Positions 41,361 through 51,892 of a stretch of 64,000 nt of DNA are shown one piece after another. The notes under the pieces are model-generated. The model made no database searches, was not told the DNA's origin, and saw nothing but the letters and a program-made list of their open reading frames with translations. The DNA lies in NCBI GenBank assembly GCA_949358305.1, contig OX442314.1, forward strand, positions 33,787,608-33,851,607, written 5' to 3'. How positions within the stretch are numbered: the first letter of the stretch is position 1; every line of letters begins with the position of its first letter. The DNA is from Strigamia acuminata. Lineage: Eukaryota; Arthropoda; Chilopoda; Geophilomorpha; Linotaeniidae. Position numbers and translations under genes: made by a program.

Positions 41361-43547
41361 AATTCGGGAAATGGTGGCGGCGACGGTAGCGAACAGTGGC
41401 ACATCTGCCCTGTTTGCTCAGGCGAGCGCTGGGAGACATCAGCGGGCGGATGGGATTCACCATGCGGCAACTGCCTCGGCATGGGGTTGGTGCATTTTTC
41501 CATCCCCAGGCAGAGGTGGTATGCACGCCACTCGCAGCGACCGGGCGGCGACCGGAGTCGCGCCCGTTCAATGGTATCGTGGATGAGCGTCGACTCGTGG
41601 GAGAGGCGGACGCAGGAGCTGTTGCGACGCGGGCATGCCCTACTACCACGTGGTTTGACGGTGGAAGCTGTCAGAGCACGGGACGGGCAGCCTGGTCCAT
41701 CGGGTTCTGCACCTTCAGCACCAAGGGTTCAGGCGGGGCGAGCGGCTTCGGCAGAGGCCCCAGCCCAACCGAACCCAAAGCGCCAGAAGCAAGAACCAGC
41801 GCCGTCAAAGTGGACGGAGGAGATGACCGTGCGGCTGGAGACCTCGTTGGCAGAGTGGCGGGCATCCTACCCGCACGCAACTGCGGTTCAGATCGAGTCC
41901 GCAGGGAAGCTGCTGCGTCGTCGTATCAAGGACAATGCGAGGAAGGCGCGGTCCGCCGAGGCGGCGAGGCAAGCGGTGGCCGCAGCTGAAGCTGCCGCTG
42001 TGCCACCGGTCGCACAGCAATCATGTGGATCCGGTGGCAACGAACTGGTCGTTGTGTCCGTTCCGATGGTTGTCACCCTCCCCGTGATTGACAGTGCGCC
42101 GGAGCCCGCGCAGCAGATAGGGGTGGTCGGAGACGAGGTACAGGCTGATTCAGCAGTGTCCCTCGCTCTGGACCTTCCCGGAGTGTCTGACGAGCAGGTG
42201 GTCGAGATGCCCTCGGAGGAAGCCGGCTGCAGTGAGCAAGCAATCGCTTGCGCTTCATTCGCACTCGGAATCCCCGTGGCGCAGTTCGACAGGACGGGAG
42301 GACTGCCCCATCGCACTTGGGGTAGCCTCATGAATCTCGCGGGACGGTCGGAGCCATCCACCCCGCGGGAAGAATGTGTTGTTCCCCAGAGGCAGGACGG
42401 CGCTTGCGCCGAACTACCGATGGTGCAACCCCAGATGCCAGCGCCAGATGACGAGATGATGGAGTTGTCCGTCACGGAGGACGATGTGCTGCAATTGTCT
42501 GTGTTAGAGGGTTTGTCTCTCGAAGCAGAACTGTTGCGGTGCGGCGACCCCGAGATGGTCAACGCAGGAGTAGAAGCTGCCGGAGGAGGCGAAGGACCTT
42601 CCCAGGAACCATGCCCCTCTGGACAGCAAGTAGGAGCGGTGTTTTTGGAACCCGTCGAGGGCCAGATCCCGCTTGAGCTCGCCGACTTACCGCCTGGTGC
42701 TCCGGTGGTCTGCACAGCGCTCGTTTTGAGGGCGATCCCGCGCCTCGAACATGCGAACGCTCAGGTGGTGGCGCTCTGGGTCGCCGAAGCTAAGCGGTGG
42801 AGGGAACTTCACCTGCGCTTTGTAGACGCGGCTGGGAGCGACATCAGGATGACCAGAGCTATCGCCCTGATTCGACAGAGGATGTGGATCATCCTCAACG
42901 TTTCACCTGTTGCGACAGCCGCGGCACGGAGGATACGGTGGTATGAGACGGTCCGCATCGTCGCGTGGTCGGTCGGTGCTGCTATGAACGCGTGGTACCT
43001 CCACCTACCGTCCCCGTTCGTGGTCCAGACGTGGACACTGGAACAGACGGTGGGGGCGGACTACGCGGATTTCGACGCATCAATCTGCCGGGGCTATGTG
43101 GAGACGTTGGCCGGGCTCCCGAGGTTGACCAACAACTACGGTCACCAACGGATGTTCGTACCGGCGTCCCACGAGCCTGTACCGATCGTGATGCCACCAG
43201 AGTTGGCGGCGCACTCGCCGCCACCCCCGCCTACGTACGAAGAGGTGATAATGAAGCGGGTGCACAGGCGGAAGGGCTATCCCGACCAATTTAGCCCCGA
43301 CGTCTGGGATCCGATCGAGGCGACGCACGATGCTCGCAAGCAGAAGGGGAAGGGGAAGAAGTCCCGCACTGCTCAAACCGTGGCAGCATCAAGGGAAGAA
43401 GCGGCGGCACGACGCGCCTTGGCCCCAGTCAAGACGACGACAACGGAGGAGGTGCCTCAGCTACCCCCCAGTCGGCGTCAGCTGCGGCAGGAGCGGCAGA
43501 GGCGGCGGGAGCGGCAGGGGCGGTGGAAGCGGAGAGCAGGCAACTAA
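41361..43547 (+). CDS. GC-rich gag-like ORF with zinc-binding motif and PPPTY motif (unrecognised)
   Basis: The frame is open from 41361, directly after TAG that may be a splice acceptor, to TAA 43545-43547 (about 728 codons). ATGs in this frame are at 41481 and 41571; the latter (MVSWMSVDSWERR) may be the start if there is no upstream exon. The part before it encodes CPVC (about 41406) and CGNC 17 residues later, a possible C4 zinc site. Then follow an Ala/Pro/Glu-rich region, a helical block (about 42700-43150 nt), a PPPPPTYEEV segment near 43225, and a very basic Arg/Lys/Gln tail. A polypurine tract and LTR follow at 44420, so I read it as the Gag-like gene of an LTR element lacking pol. 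GC content is far above the surroundings. Other frames are open too, because stops are rare here. Confidence 0.5.
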   Translation, partial: NSGNGGGDGSEQWHICPVCSGERWETSAGGWDSPCGNCLGMGLVHFSIPRQRWYARHSQRPGGDRSRARSMVSWMSVDSWERRTQELLRRGHALLPRGLTVEAVRARDGQPGPSGSAPSAPRVQAGRAASAEAPAQPNPKRQKQEPAPSKWTEEMTVRLETSLAEWRASYPHATAVQIESAGKLLRRRIKDNARKARSAEAARQAVAAAEAAAVPPVAQQSCGSGGNELVVVSVPMVVTLPVIDSAPEPAQQIGVVGDEVQADSAVSLALDLPGVSDEQVVEMPSEEAGCSEQAIACASFALGIPVAQFDRTGGLPHRTWGSLMNLAGRSEPSTPREECVVPQRQDGACAELPMVQPQMPAPDDEMMELSVTEDDVLQLSVLEGLSLEAELLRCGDPEMVNAGVEAAGGGEGPSQEPCPSGQQVGAVFLEPVEGQIPLELADLPPGAPVVCTALVLRAIPRLEHANAQVVALWVAEAKRWRELHLRFVDAAGSDIRMTRAIALIRQRMWIILNVSPVATAAARRIRWYETVRIVAWSVGAAMNAWYLHLPSPFVVQTWTLEQTVGADYADFDASICRGYVETLAGLPRLTNNYGHQRMFVPASHEPVPIVMPPELAAHSPPPPPTYEEVIMKRVHRRKGYPDQFSPDVWDPIEATHDARKQKGKGKKSRTAQTVAASREEAAARRALAPVKTTTTEEVPQLPPSRRQLRQERQRRRERQGRWKRRAGN

Positions 43548-44417
43548 TGCCTCCCCCACCGTCGATACGGTCTGTACTGGAGGCGGCGAGAACTTCGCCA
43601 GCCCCAGCAGGACCCGCAGCGGTTGCAACCGAGTCCGAGGAGGAGCCGCGAGACCCCTCTCAGCCGCAACCACCGTCCAACGACAAGCCGGAGCCGTGAA
43701 AAGCCTCGACTGTCGTCCTTGGACGCGAATTGTACAAACGACGGACCTCTGGTCCCGATAATATTTTTTCCCAACAGCATGCCGTGAGATGCCTGTCCCG
43801 GGACTTGAACGCCGAGCCGGAAGCGAGTGACGAGACGGAGACGCCATGCCACAAGCCCACGTGCCCGACGAAAACGGATACCGGAGTTTTCCCCGTTCCA
43901 TCGGTGGACCTCCCGACTGTGGATCTTGGTCAGGTCCCGGTCGTTGTATATATATTATTTCTTTTTTTTAATTATCATTTTTATTATTTGTTTAACGTAA
44001 CTTTATTTCCGATTATTTTATGGGAGGATTGACCAACCTCTCCCATCCTTGTTTCCATTTTTTTTTTTCCTTAATCATTATATACCATATTTATTTATTT
44101 TTTTTTTTTCCTCTGTTTAATTTTATTTTATGATTTCGTCCCGGGCCTGTTACGTTCAAGCCGGGTGAATTATTATTTACATTGTACTACATCAATAGTT
44201 TGTTTTGTTTTCGGCCAGTCTAGGGCGAGGTGGTTCCTGTCGCCCAATGCTGCTAACATCGTTGACCGACGGTGCGGTGGTTTTCGGTCCACCAGCACCG
44301 AAGGTCAGCACCGGTAGTCCGACAAGTTGTGGTCTTCGACTGACTTCGTTGTTGTGTCTGCCTCGACTTGCGTGTCCCCGTCGGTGTTGTGTGTGGCCCC
44401 TTAGACCTACCTTTTCT
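43548..44417. other. Non-coding interior of the GC-rich element
   Basis: GC-rich sequence falls to T-rich at 43955-44130. Overlapping open frames on both strands are a by-product of composition. No reverse transcriptase, protease or integrase motif was found. Confidence 0.4.
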
Positions 44418-44431
44418 TAGGGGGGGGAGAT
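44418..44431 (+). other. Polypurine tract
   Basis: AGGGGGGGGAGA directly precedes a TGTGACC start of an LTR-like sequence. Confidence 0.7.
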
Positions 44432-45023
44432 GTGACCGCCAGGCCACCTAGGTGACCTGCGGCACTGCCACACACCACCGTGCGGCCCCAAAGGTCAACC
44501 CCTACGTGGGTAGTTGACCTAGCCCGGGGAGGAGGGAGTAGAGTGGTGTGGTGAGAAGGGAGTGTTGTGAGAGAGTTGAGTGTTGGACACGGCCTGAGAA
44601 GGACGTGCCTGCAGCAGCTCCCCAAGAGGAGAAGGTGTTCATCTGGGAGGGACAAGCAGTGTCCCGGTTTGACTCTGTACTCCTCACCATTCACCACGAT
44701 GATACTCAGTATGACGGCTCCCACCGTTGTACAGCCTCCATGAGTGGACGCGTGGGTCGTAGGTAAGTACGACACGAATGTTAAGTCGAACCGACCACGC
44801 CACGCATTGGGTTCCCACCCAGTGTGTGGCGGGTCGGTTGCCGGTGCGGTGTGCCTTCGTGGCACCACTGCAGCGGGTGACGGGTTTCCCCATACCCCTA
44901 GACAACGCAATAAAGGCCAACCAACCAATATTGTGGGAAGTCTCCGTCATTTACGTGAAGTATGCGTCCCTGCCAAGTGTTCTCAGTCCCCTGACTACAC
45001 TGGAAGAGACCATAGCAGTCACA
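44432..45023 (+). repeat. LTR (right) of the GC-rich element
   Basis: Begins TGTGAC after the polypurine tract and can be ended at GTCACA (45018-45023), giving matched ends and 592 bp. AATAAA at about 44909 follows CCCCTAGACAACGC, very similar to the CCCTAGACAAAGCAATAA of the solo LTR at 46976-48071, indicating related LTR families. No left LTR was found. Confidence 0.6.
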
Positions 45024-45706
45024 ACCTTTATGAGGAAAGTATGCAAGTTGCTCAAACATGGACTTCATGGACTTCATTGACTTCATCCACAACTTCAAAT
45101 ATGTTACAAACTAAAACTAAATTTAAAATTTAAAATAAAATGCCACCTGTTCATTAATAAACATATCAGAACAATAAAATATTCGAATTTATTCGTTTGT
45201 GTTTAATTCATTTCAAGGAATTTAATTTTGGATTGAGCAATAAATAATATGAATTACGAAACTTAAACAGTACGGAGTATTTAATAAACACGTTATTCAT
45301 TTTATTCCATAGCATGGAAAATTCAAACCAATTTTATTAATCTTTTTCACGGCACAAACCAACCACAAAGGAATTTTAAGAAATAAAGTTTTATTTAGTA
45401 GAAAACATTAAAAAAAAAAAATTTATTTCAAGTTTTTAAAAAAAATGAACATACCGATAATTTATGATTTTATTGAATTTTTTTTAATATACATTTTTTA
45501 CTGTGGTTCTCACATTTACATATTCAAAAACCCAAAAAAAGAGAGAAGAAAAAAAGGTCGAATAACTTCTTTCATATTTTTTTGTTAAGATTATTTTTTT
45601 GCTTTGTAAAAAAAGAGAAAATAAAAAATAAATTTAAATAAAAAATAAATAAAACATGCAGCAGAAGGTGTTGTAACAAGAAAAAGCGTATTGAAATCGA
45701 TGCAAA
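45024..45706. other. AT-rich 3' flank of ARMC3
   Basis: No coding signal. On the minus strand a possible AATAAA lies near 45422, about 280 nt after the ARMC3 stop. Confidence 0.4.
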
Positions 45707-48700
45707 TTACGCTTTTGTGTAGAAACATGCACGGTCGCAATACTGGTTCGCATCCATGGAGCCTATCGGAAGCAATTGCCCAGGATTGAACACCAAATCG
45801 ATGATGTATTTTTCTGTCAGCCGATCTTTATCCGCCTAAATGCAAGAAAAACACGAATGCCACCGACCCAACTTGCCATTAAACACCGAACCTCATTAAA
45901 CATTACCGATTGTCTTTTAGCGGGAAGCAAAACCTCGTTCCAAATACGGCGCAAGTTGCCTCGCACCAACGCGGAGGGAATCCCAATGTGGTCCGCCAAC
46001 GCCTAGCCAAAACACACAAAACAATTGCGAATTAAAACGCTAGAAATGAATTGTTATTCCATTTGCATACTTTGAAAAGAAGGGCTCTCGCTCGAAATAG
46101 TGTTTTGGTCAGACATCCGATGGGCAAAACGTTACTCGTGTATTTACATTTCATGTGACTAACTTGCATCTCCGAACTGAACGTGTGGATGCTGTCAACG
46201 CCAAATTTCCCTCCCATTTTTTCGTTGACAAATCTGGCTAAAGCTTTCACTTGGCTGTGAATGTTAGGCATCGGAAGAATCGTCTCCATGACTTCTTCCA
46301 AATATTTGATCAACACTGGATCTCTAGTTGGTCGGAATCCCACGCTGGTCGAACTGCTCGCTTCTGACGATGATCCATCGTCTGACGTCACAGAACTAAA
46401 TTAATTAATAAATTAATTAATTAATAAATTAATTAATTAATTAATTAATTAATTAATAAATTAATTAATTAATTAATTTTGTTTTAAACTGAAATTATCG
46501 TTTGGTTACAGTACGGTGGCTTGCTGTTGGAAATTCACGAGTAGAATTGGTGGTCTTGGGTTTATCGGCGCAGTACAAAAATTCTCCAGGGTTTGGAATT
46601 TATTTTCCCACGGCCAAGGTCCAACATCGTAAAACAAGTCGTAAATGTGATCTGTCGTAGCTAGATAACCGTTATAACCGTATTTCGCCGGTAGGTGAGT
46701 CGTGAAAATACGTTCCAATACAAGATCCGCGTAATTCCCTCTGTTTTTCCATTTGCAGTGTTGAGATAATAAATGAACAATTCTGCAAATAAACATTTCG
46801 CTTAGAAACTCTGCGACGAGGAAAACTCTCGTCGGGATTTTCCAGTGTATATACATATATCTACATATACTAGAAACACAGCATATAAATAGGACTCATC
46901 CTCGAGCGCCGTAGAGGCTCGAATGGCCGACTTCGAATAGTCGCTATGGTGTTATTACGTCATGTTTGTAGGTTGTGTGACCAGCTGCCCATACAGTCTG
47001 TGTCACTTCACTGCAACACACGGCACTTCCCAGCTCTCGCGCACCTCGTGTGTTTCTCGTGCGCAACCTGGCTCGGTCCCCCGCACCAGGTGGAGCTGTT
47101 GGTCGTTGGCTCCGCCAATTGGGAACCGGAAGTGCCCTTTCCGGTAGTGGTGAACCCCGCAGTAGTCCAAGTAGTTGAATCTGCATCAGCATGGTGAACG
47201 GTCGCTTCCCGACCTTCTTCCCGTGCCTGATGGCAAGAGATACCCAAATGATTGGCGCGGCAATGCTGTCACCCGTCGGGACTTGAGCGTCCAACACGCC
47301 GTTTTCGCCGCATGTTCTTAAGAACGTTGCGGCGACGCGGCACAAACTGCATTCACCGATCTCACGTGTCATGGCGATCTCAAGATTGCCGTGACGCGTG
47401 GTCAAATCAGGAATGGCGGCCAAGCCGCCATTACATTTGGGAAATACACCTTGAGACACCATATCATACCCCTAGACCAGGGGTCGGCAACCTGCGGCTC
47501 TCCAGAAACGGCGTCGCTAAGACGGGCGTCGCTAAAGTGAAGTATGGTATATTCATATAACTGGAGGAATGTACTTCACTTTAGCGACGCCCATTTTAGC
47601 GACACCGTTTTTTAACCGAATTGAACCTAACCTAATCTGACCTAACCTCATCAAACTAACCTAACCTGACCTATAAAACTAACCTAACCTGACCTATAAA
47701 ACTAACCTAACCTGACCTAAACTAACCTAACCTGACTTAAACTAACATAACCTAGCTGCATTTAAGCATCTGAAACATGGCGTTGCTAAAACGGGCGTCG
47801 CTAAAGTAAAGGAATCCGATATAACTTATATGTTAGTGGCTCTTAAAAAACTGGAAAGTTTTGTAAATTTTAACTTTTGGCTCTTCCGTCTGAAAAGGTT
47901 GCCGACCCCTGCCCTAGACAAAGCAATAACCAAAACCTAAACTTGTGTCTCTGTTGTATTTCGTGGATTGAATCATCGTGTGTGTTGCGTCCAGCGCCTC
48001 GTGGCCCTCCCCTGACCACGCGGCGTCCGTCCGAACACTCACAGTTGGATTAGGTCGGTTTTCCCGTCACAAATAAAAACTAAATTACCCATGTTCGCAT
48101 AAAGAGACCGCTACGTCATTGTAAACACCAATAGTCGATATTATCCATAAAGCCTTCAGATAAATCTCTGGCTTTGATAGTGATAGCAATTTTACTAACG
48201 ACGCGATGCCGTCCAGTAAAAACTAAAAATCAAAATTTTTTAATTTTTAATTTTTTAATTTTTTTAATTTGATTAAATTACTTGACTTCTGGCTTCACTG
48301 TCGCAAATGTAAGCTGCAATTGCGGTACATGTGTTCAACTGAACGCTTATATCTCTGAAGAGAGTCATTTAAATAAAATCGCTTATAGATTTTCTAAATC
48401 CCTACCGCGATTGAAGACAGAATATGAATCCAGATATGACATTCGCGTGCAGAGCATCCTCTCTCGCTTCTCTCACAATCGCCATGTTGGTTAGACACGA
48501 CGCTGCGGCCGCTTGCAATTCGAAGTTTGGTATGAAAAGAAATTCAGACAGTACATCCAGCGCTTTACAATCACGAACCTCGCTACATTCGATTCAATTT
48601 CATTTAATTTTCATCCAAAACCAAGTGTCCAGCTATATTTACTTGCAATTTTTGTACGACGTGTACGTCATGTTTGCGAGAGCGACAGTTGCGGACAGAC

Positions 48701-51363
48701 GCACAAACTCGTCGGTGCTGTTCAAAAGATGCACCAAGCGCTCCACACCACCTGCATTTAGCTATCAGAAATCTTCAATTAATTTTTTGCGACCATTTTA
48801 AACCACCTGCTTCTTTCAGGCTGTCTCGCCAACGTCTTTGGTGGGCAAATAACGCGATGATTTGAGTACTGGCGGCCTGTACGGCTGGCACTTCGCTGTT
48901 CAAAAATCCGATCATAAATTTTTCAATTTCTTCGTTTTGAACCAATTTTATGTTTTTTGCTGCAAAACGTGTATTTTTTATTGATTGATTAATTGATCGA
49001 TTAATTGTTTACGGTTTTTGAATAATTTATAGAGAACTTTAAGCGTCCACAGTTTCACTTCAACGTTTTCAGTTTTTTTTAACATGTCGATAGACAGAGC
49101 TAATAAACCGCTGTTGCACAAGAACTTTTAGGAAAAAAAAGATTATATTTAGTTTAGGGTCCCATTTAAAACCCCACTAAAGTTTCTTGGATTTCCACTA
49201 AAAAGAAACTAAATCTCACACTGACTGATTTTTCCACTATCGGTAATTTTTTGTTCCACTAATTTAGCTAAGGCAAAAAAAACTATTTTTTTCCACTAAA
49301 ATTAAATTAGCAAGAAAAAACTGATTTTACCACTACTATTACTACTTTGGTAAGATAGTTTTGCGAACGTTTTGCGAACATTTTGCACCTCAAGTCCGTC
49401 TCAGCAGGCAAAGAGTACGACCAACCATCCCCCCGCATGGTCTACGAGCCCCCAACAGTCGTCCGCTCCCGCAAGCGAGTCCCCGCCAAGACCCCAGTCC
49501 TAGTCACGTGTCGGGACCCAACAAGACCTCGATGCCCCTCGCAACCGAGTCCCCGCCCAGTCCCAACAAGACCTCGATGCCCCTCGCAACCGAGTCCCCG
49601 CCAAGGCCCCAGTCCTAGTCACGTGTCGGGACCCAACAAGACCTCGGACTCCCCGTCGAGATCATTTCATAATAGGGGAAAAAGTGGATGTAATAAGTTT
49701 TTTTAGTGGAAAAATAACTTGGGTTTAAATAAATATTTTTAGTGGAAAAAATAGTTTTTTTTGGCTTAGTTAAATTAGTGGGACAAAAAATTACCGATAG
49801 TGGAAAAACCAGTCAGTGTAAGATTTAGTTTTTTTTTTAGTGGAAATCCAAGCCACTTTTGTGGGATTTTAATTTATGCCCTTTAGTTTATACATATTTG
49901 TTTTTTCTTTTTTAATATACCTGTTCACAGTCTGGATCTTCCAGGCAGTTGTTAACAATGCGCAAACTGTCGACGTGAAATTCGCTTTGCGCTTTGTTTT
50001 CCAACACTTGCAGTAAAACGGCGAGTCCGCCCGAATCTACAAAATTGACCTGCTTCTGTCCTGTTTTATATTAATTATTTTATTTTATATGTATTTGACG
50101 ATTTAAATTTCCACGTACCGTATATACTCGCGTATAGTGTGAGAAATTTATTAAGATTTTAGGACCTCTAATTGGGGGGGTCGCACTATACGCGCATAAT
50201 AAAAAAAAATGTAACTTACACATTACGAAAATATAATGTACGTATTACGACCATACAACATACATATTACGGACTTATAACGTACGTTTATCCATATTTC
50301 TATATATACATGTGCTGTTAGGGTTATCAAACCAACAATCTAACATTTTCTTTTAAAAAATAACCTCTTTTTTTGTTATTATTACCAAAAACAGCGCTTG
50401 ATTTGGGGGGGTCGCATTATACGCGGGTATATACGGTAAATCAATTACTTTTACTCGTAGCACGGACTAAACACAGAAAAGTCAGCTGTTGAATCACCTC
50501 AAATTCAGATTTCAGCAGAAGAAAAAGGGATAACAATCCGCCCATCTCGCATAAAATTTTCACCGCATTTACGTTCTGCAAACAAAACATTGTTAGCACA
50601 TTAAAACACTTTTTATTTTGATTTATCAATGTGACTTGTAAGAGGTTGGAGAAAATTTCGACCGAATTTTTCTGGACGTCTGGATCTTTAACTAGCAAAA
50701 ACTTAGCAACGAGAGGAATGCCGTTGAGTTTCATGATCGTGTTTCGGCCATGATAATCGACCGACATCCAAGATAACGTCAGTGTCGCGTATTCAATAAT
50801 CAAAACATCGAATAGATCGGAGTCTGACAGAATATCCAATAATATGGGAATGACATCGAGGCGTCGTAATTCAATTCTGATATCGACTGAAATCAGAAAA
50901 TATAAACTGATAATTACTGATAATTACTGATAATTACGTACTCATCGATGCAAGAAGCCCGCAGTTCATGCAGGCATATTTAATGATGTTAGTATTTGAA
51001 TGGCGTAAATGTGGGATAAGCAATTCCAAAATTCCCACGGACTTTGCTTCCGCTTTGTTCTTGTCACCTTGTAATTTAATATTTTTTTTTAAATATATAT
51101 ATATAAATATAAATTTACAAGATCGGCTTTTCCGCTAAACACGAAAAAATAATCGAACTTTTCTCCACAAATTTCATGATCGACCCGAGTGCTTTTAAAA
51201 CAATTTCGTCCTCGGTACTCCTCAATAAGAGCGCTATAGTAGTTAAGGCTTGGCTTTCGAATGTAATCGATTGCAACTAGAAATTTTCAATAAATCAATT
51301 TTTAAGGTCGATTATTATCTATTTTTTCACCTCGTCCGAATTGCCTTTGCGTTGCAAACTCAT
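45707..51363 (-). CDS. ARMC3: Armadillo repeat-containing protein 3 (16 exons, 783 aa)
   Basis: Exons in coding order: 51363-51331, 51276-51159, 51067-50942, 50886-50636, 50575-50449, 50036-49921, 49124-49013, 48959-48807, 48751-48643, 48582-48406, 48354-48282, 48222-48089, 46782-46510, 46395-46071, 46002-45907, 45835-45707. All introns are GT..AG and phases join without a frameshift. The first ~560 residues are armadillo repeats (for example GGVERLVHLLNS, ATVALANM, LWIISTIGV); then the ARMC3-specific segment AKYGYNGYLATTDHIYDLFYDVG and the C-terminal EDR1/CTR1-like domain (LPIGCLTKTLFRARALLFK, SALVRGNLRRIWNEV, YIIDLVFNPGQL). Vertebrate ARMC3 is about 870 residues with the same order; the low-complexity linker is shorter here. 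The vertebrate protein is testis-enriched and linked to cilia/sperm function. The gene is split from JIP3 by 529 bp. Its introns hold an LTR, a hAT MITE and two other MITEs. Exon 2/3 and 4/5 borders are the least certain. Confidence 0.9.
46396..46500. repeat. (TTAA) microsatellite in ARMC3 intron 13
   Basis: TTAATTAATTAA with occasional AATAAATTA breaks, about 80 bp. Confidence 0.9.
46976..48071 (+). repeat. Solo LTR in ARMC3 intron 12, itself hit by a hAT MITE
   Basis: Begins TGTGACC and ends CCGTCACA. Without the inner MITE (47478-47911 plus duplicated 8 bp) it is about 650 bp. It is GC-richer than the intron, and contains CCCTAGACAAAGCAATAA like the LTR at 44432-45023. No convincing target repeat was found at these ends, so they may be off by some bases. 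Confidence 0.5.
47478..47911. mobile_element. hAT-type MITE (434 bp)
   Basis: Terminal inverted repeats CAGGGGTCGGCAACCT at both ends and a perfect 8-bp target duplication CCCTAGAC (47470-47477 and 47912-47919), the hallmark of the hAT superfamily. No transposase. Inside are an inverted pair with GCGTCGCTAAAGTGAAG (about 47526 and 47573) and a short minisatellite of CTAACCTAACCTGACC units (47620-47760). Confidence 0.95.
49157..49880. mobile_element. MITE with long inverted repeats in ARMC3 intron 6
   Basis: The left 130 bp (containing GGATTTCCACTAAAAA, TTCCACTATCGGTAATTTTT and GCAAAAAAAACTATTTTTTT) return in reverse complement at the right end. The centre (49400-49660) is GC-rich with a tandem repeat of AACAAGACCTCGATGCCCCT type. 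The ends are only approximate. Confidence 0.8.
50116..50438. mobile_element. Tc1/mariner-like MITE (TA target) in ARMC3 intron 5
   Basis: Ends are CCGTATATACTCGCGTATA and the inverse, flanked by TA on both sides; the subterminal GGGGGGGTCGCA motif occurs at both ends. Size 319 bp without TA; no coding capacity. Confidence 0.85.
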
Positions 51364-51892
51364 TTTGCGTGCAAATATGTTTCTTGCAACGTAATGGCTT
51401 TTTAAAAAGTGTTACGGAATGTAGTATTTATCGGACATTTTTGTTCCAACAGAACGAGCCAAGCAATATTTGGCAACCCTCACTATGCGGCGTGCGCGAT
51501 GACGTAACATTTAGTTTTATTTTCGCGCGATAGCAATTTATTTTGATTATAAATACGGATGTAATAGTTAAAAAAGCATCCATAACCTAAATAAAGTTCC
51601 CCGAACGAGTCGGATATGTTCGCTCGACCTCCCAAGCGATATCAAACGAGTTATTGCATCGCGCATGCGTAGAAACGTCACAAAAGTAGCTTTAGTCACT
51701 CCTGGTCGAAGCGCACCCTGTCCTCAACGACTAGTCACAAAAGTGAATTTCCGCGAGTGTAGTGTTGTTTAGGTTTAACGCTCAGCTGTTACATGAAAAG
51801 GAACTTGTAGATCAACTTTAATGATGCGTAGAAAATGAGATAGATGGACAGGAGACTAATCCCTTAACCAAGCGCTGATATTTGCTGTCAAA
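51364..51892. promoter_or_regulatory. Divergent promoter between ARMC3 and JIP3
   Basis: The two start codons face away from each other across 529 bp, so both promoters and leaders are here. Visible candidate sites are TGACGTAA (51500-51507, CREB/ATF type) and GCGCATGCGT (51661-51670, NRF1 type). No TATA box is obvious. Sites are inferred from consensus only. Confidence 0.55.

Noticed and set aside
41671-43901. Several long ORFs on both strands over the GC-rich element
   Set aside because: Stops are rare in GC-rich DNA; only the frame 41361-43547 runs through the whole segment and ends in a plausible basic tail.
45836-45906. Continuation of the ARMC3 penultimate exon to a stop
   Set aside because: A GT..AG intron of 71 nt gives a far better match to the ARMC3 C-terminus than reading through.
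47610-47770. Interstitial telomere relic from chromosome fusion
   Set aside because: The CCTAA-like units lie entirely within a hAT MITE with intact ends and target repeat, so they arrived by transposition.
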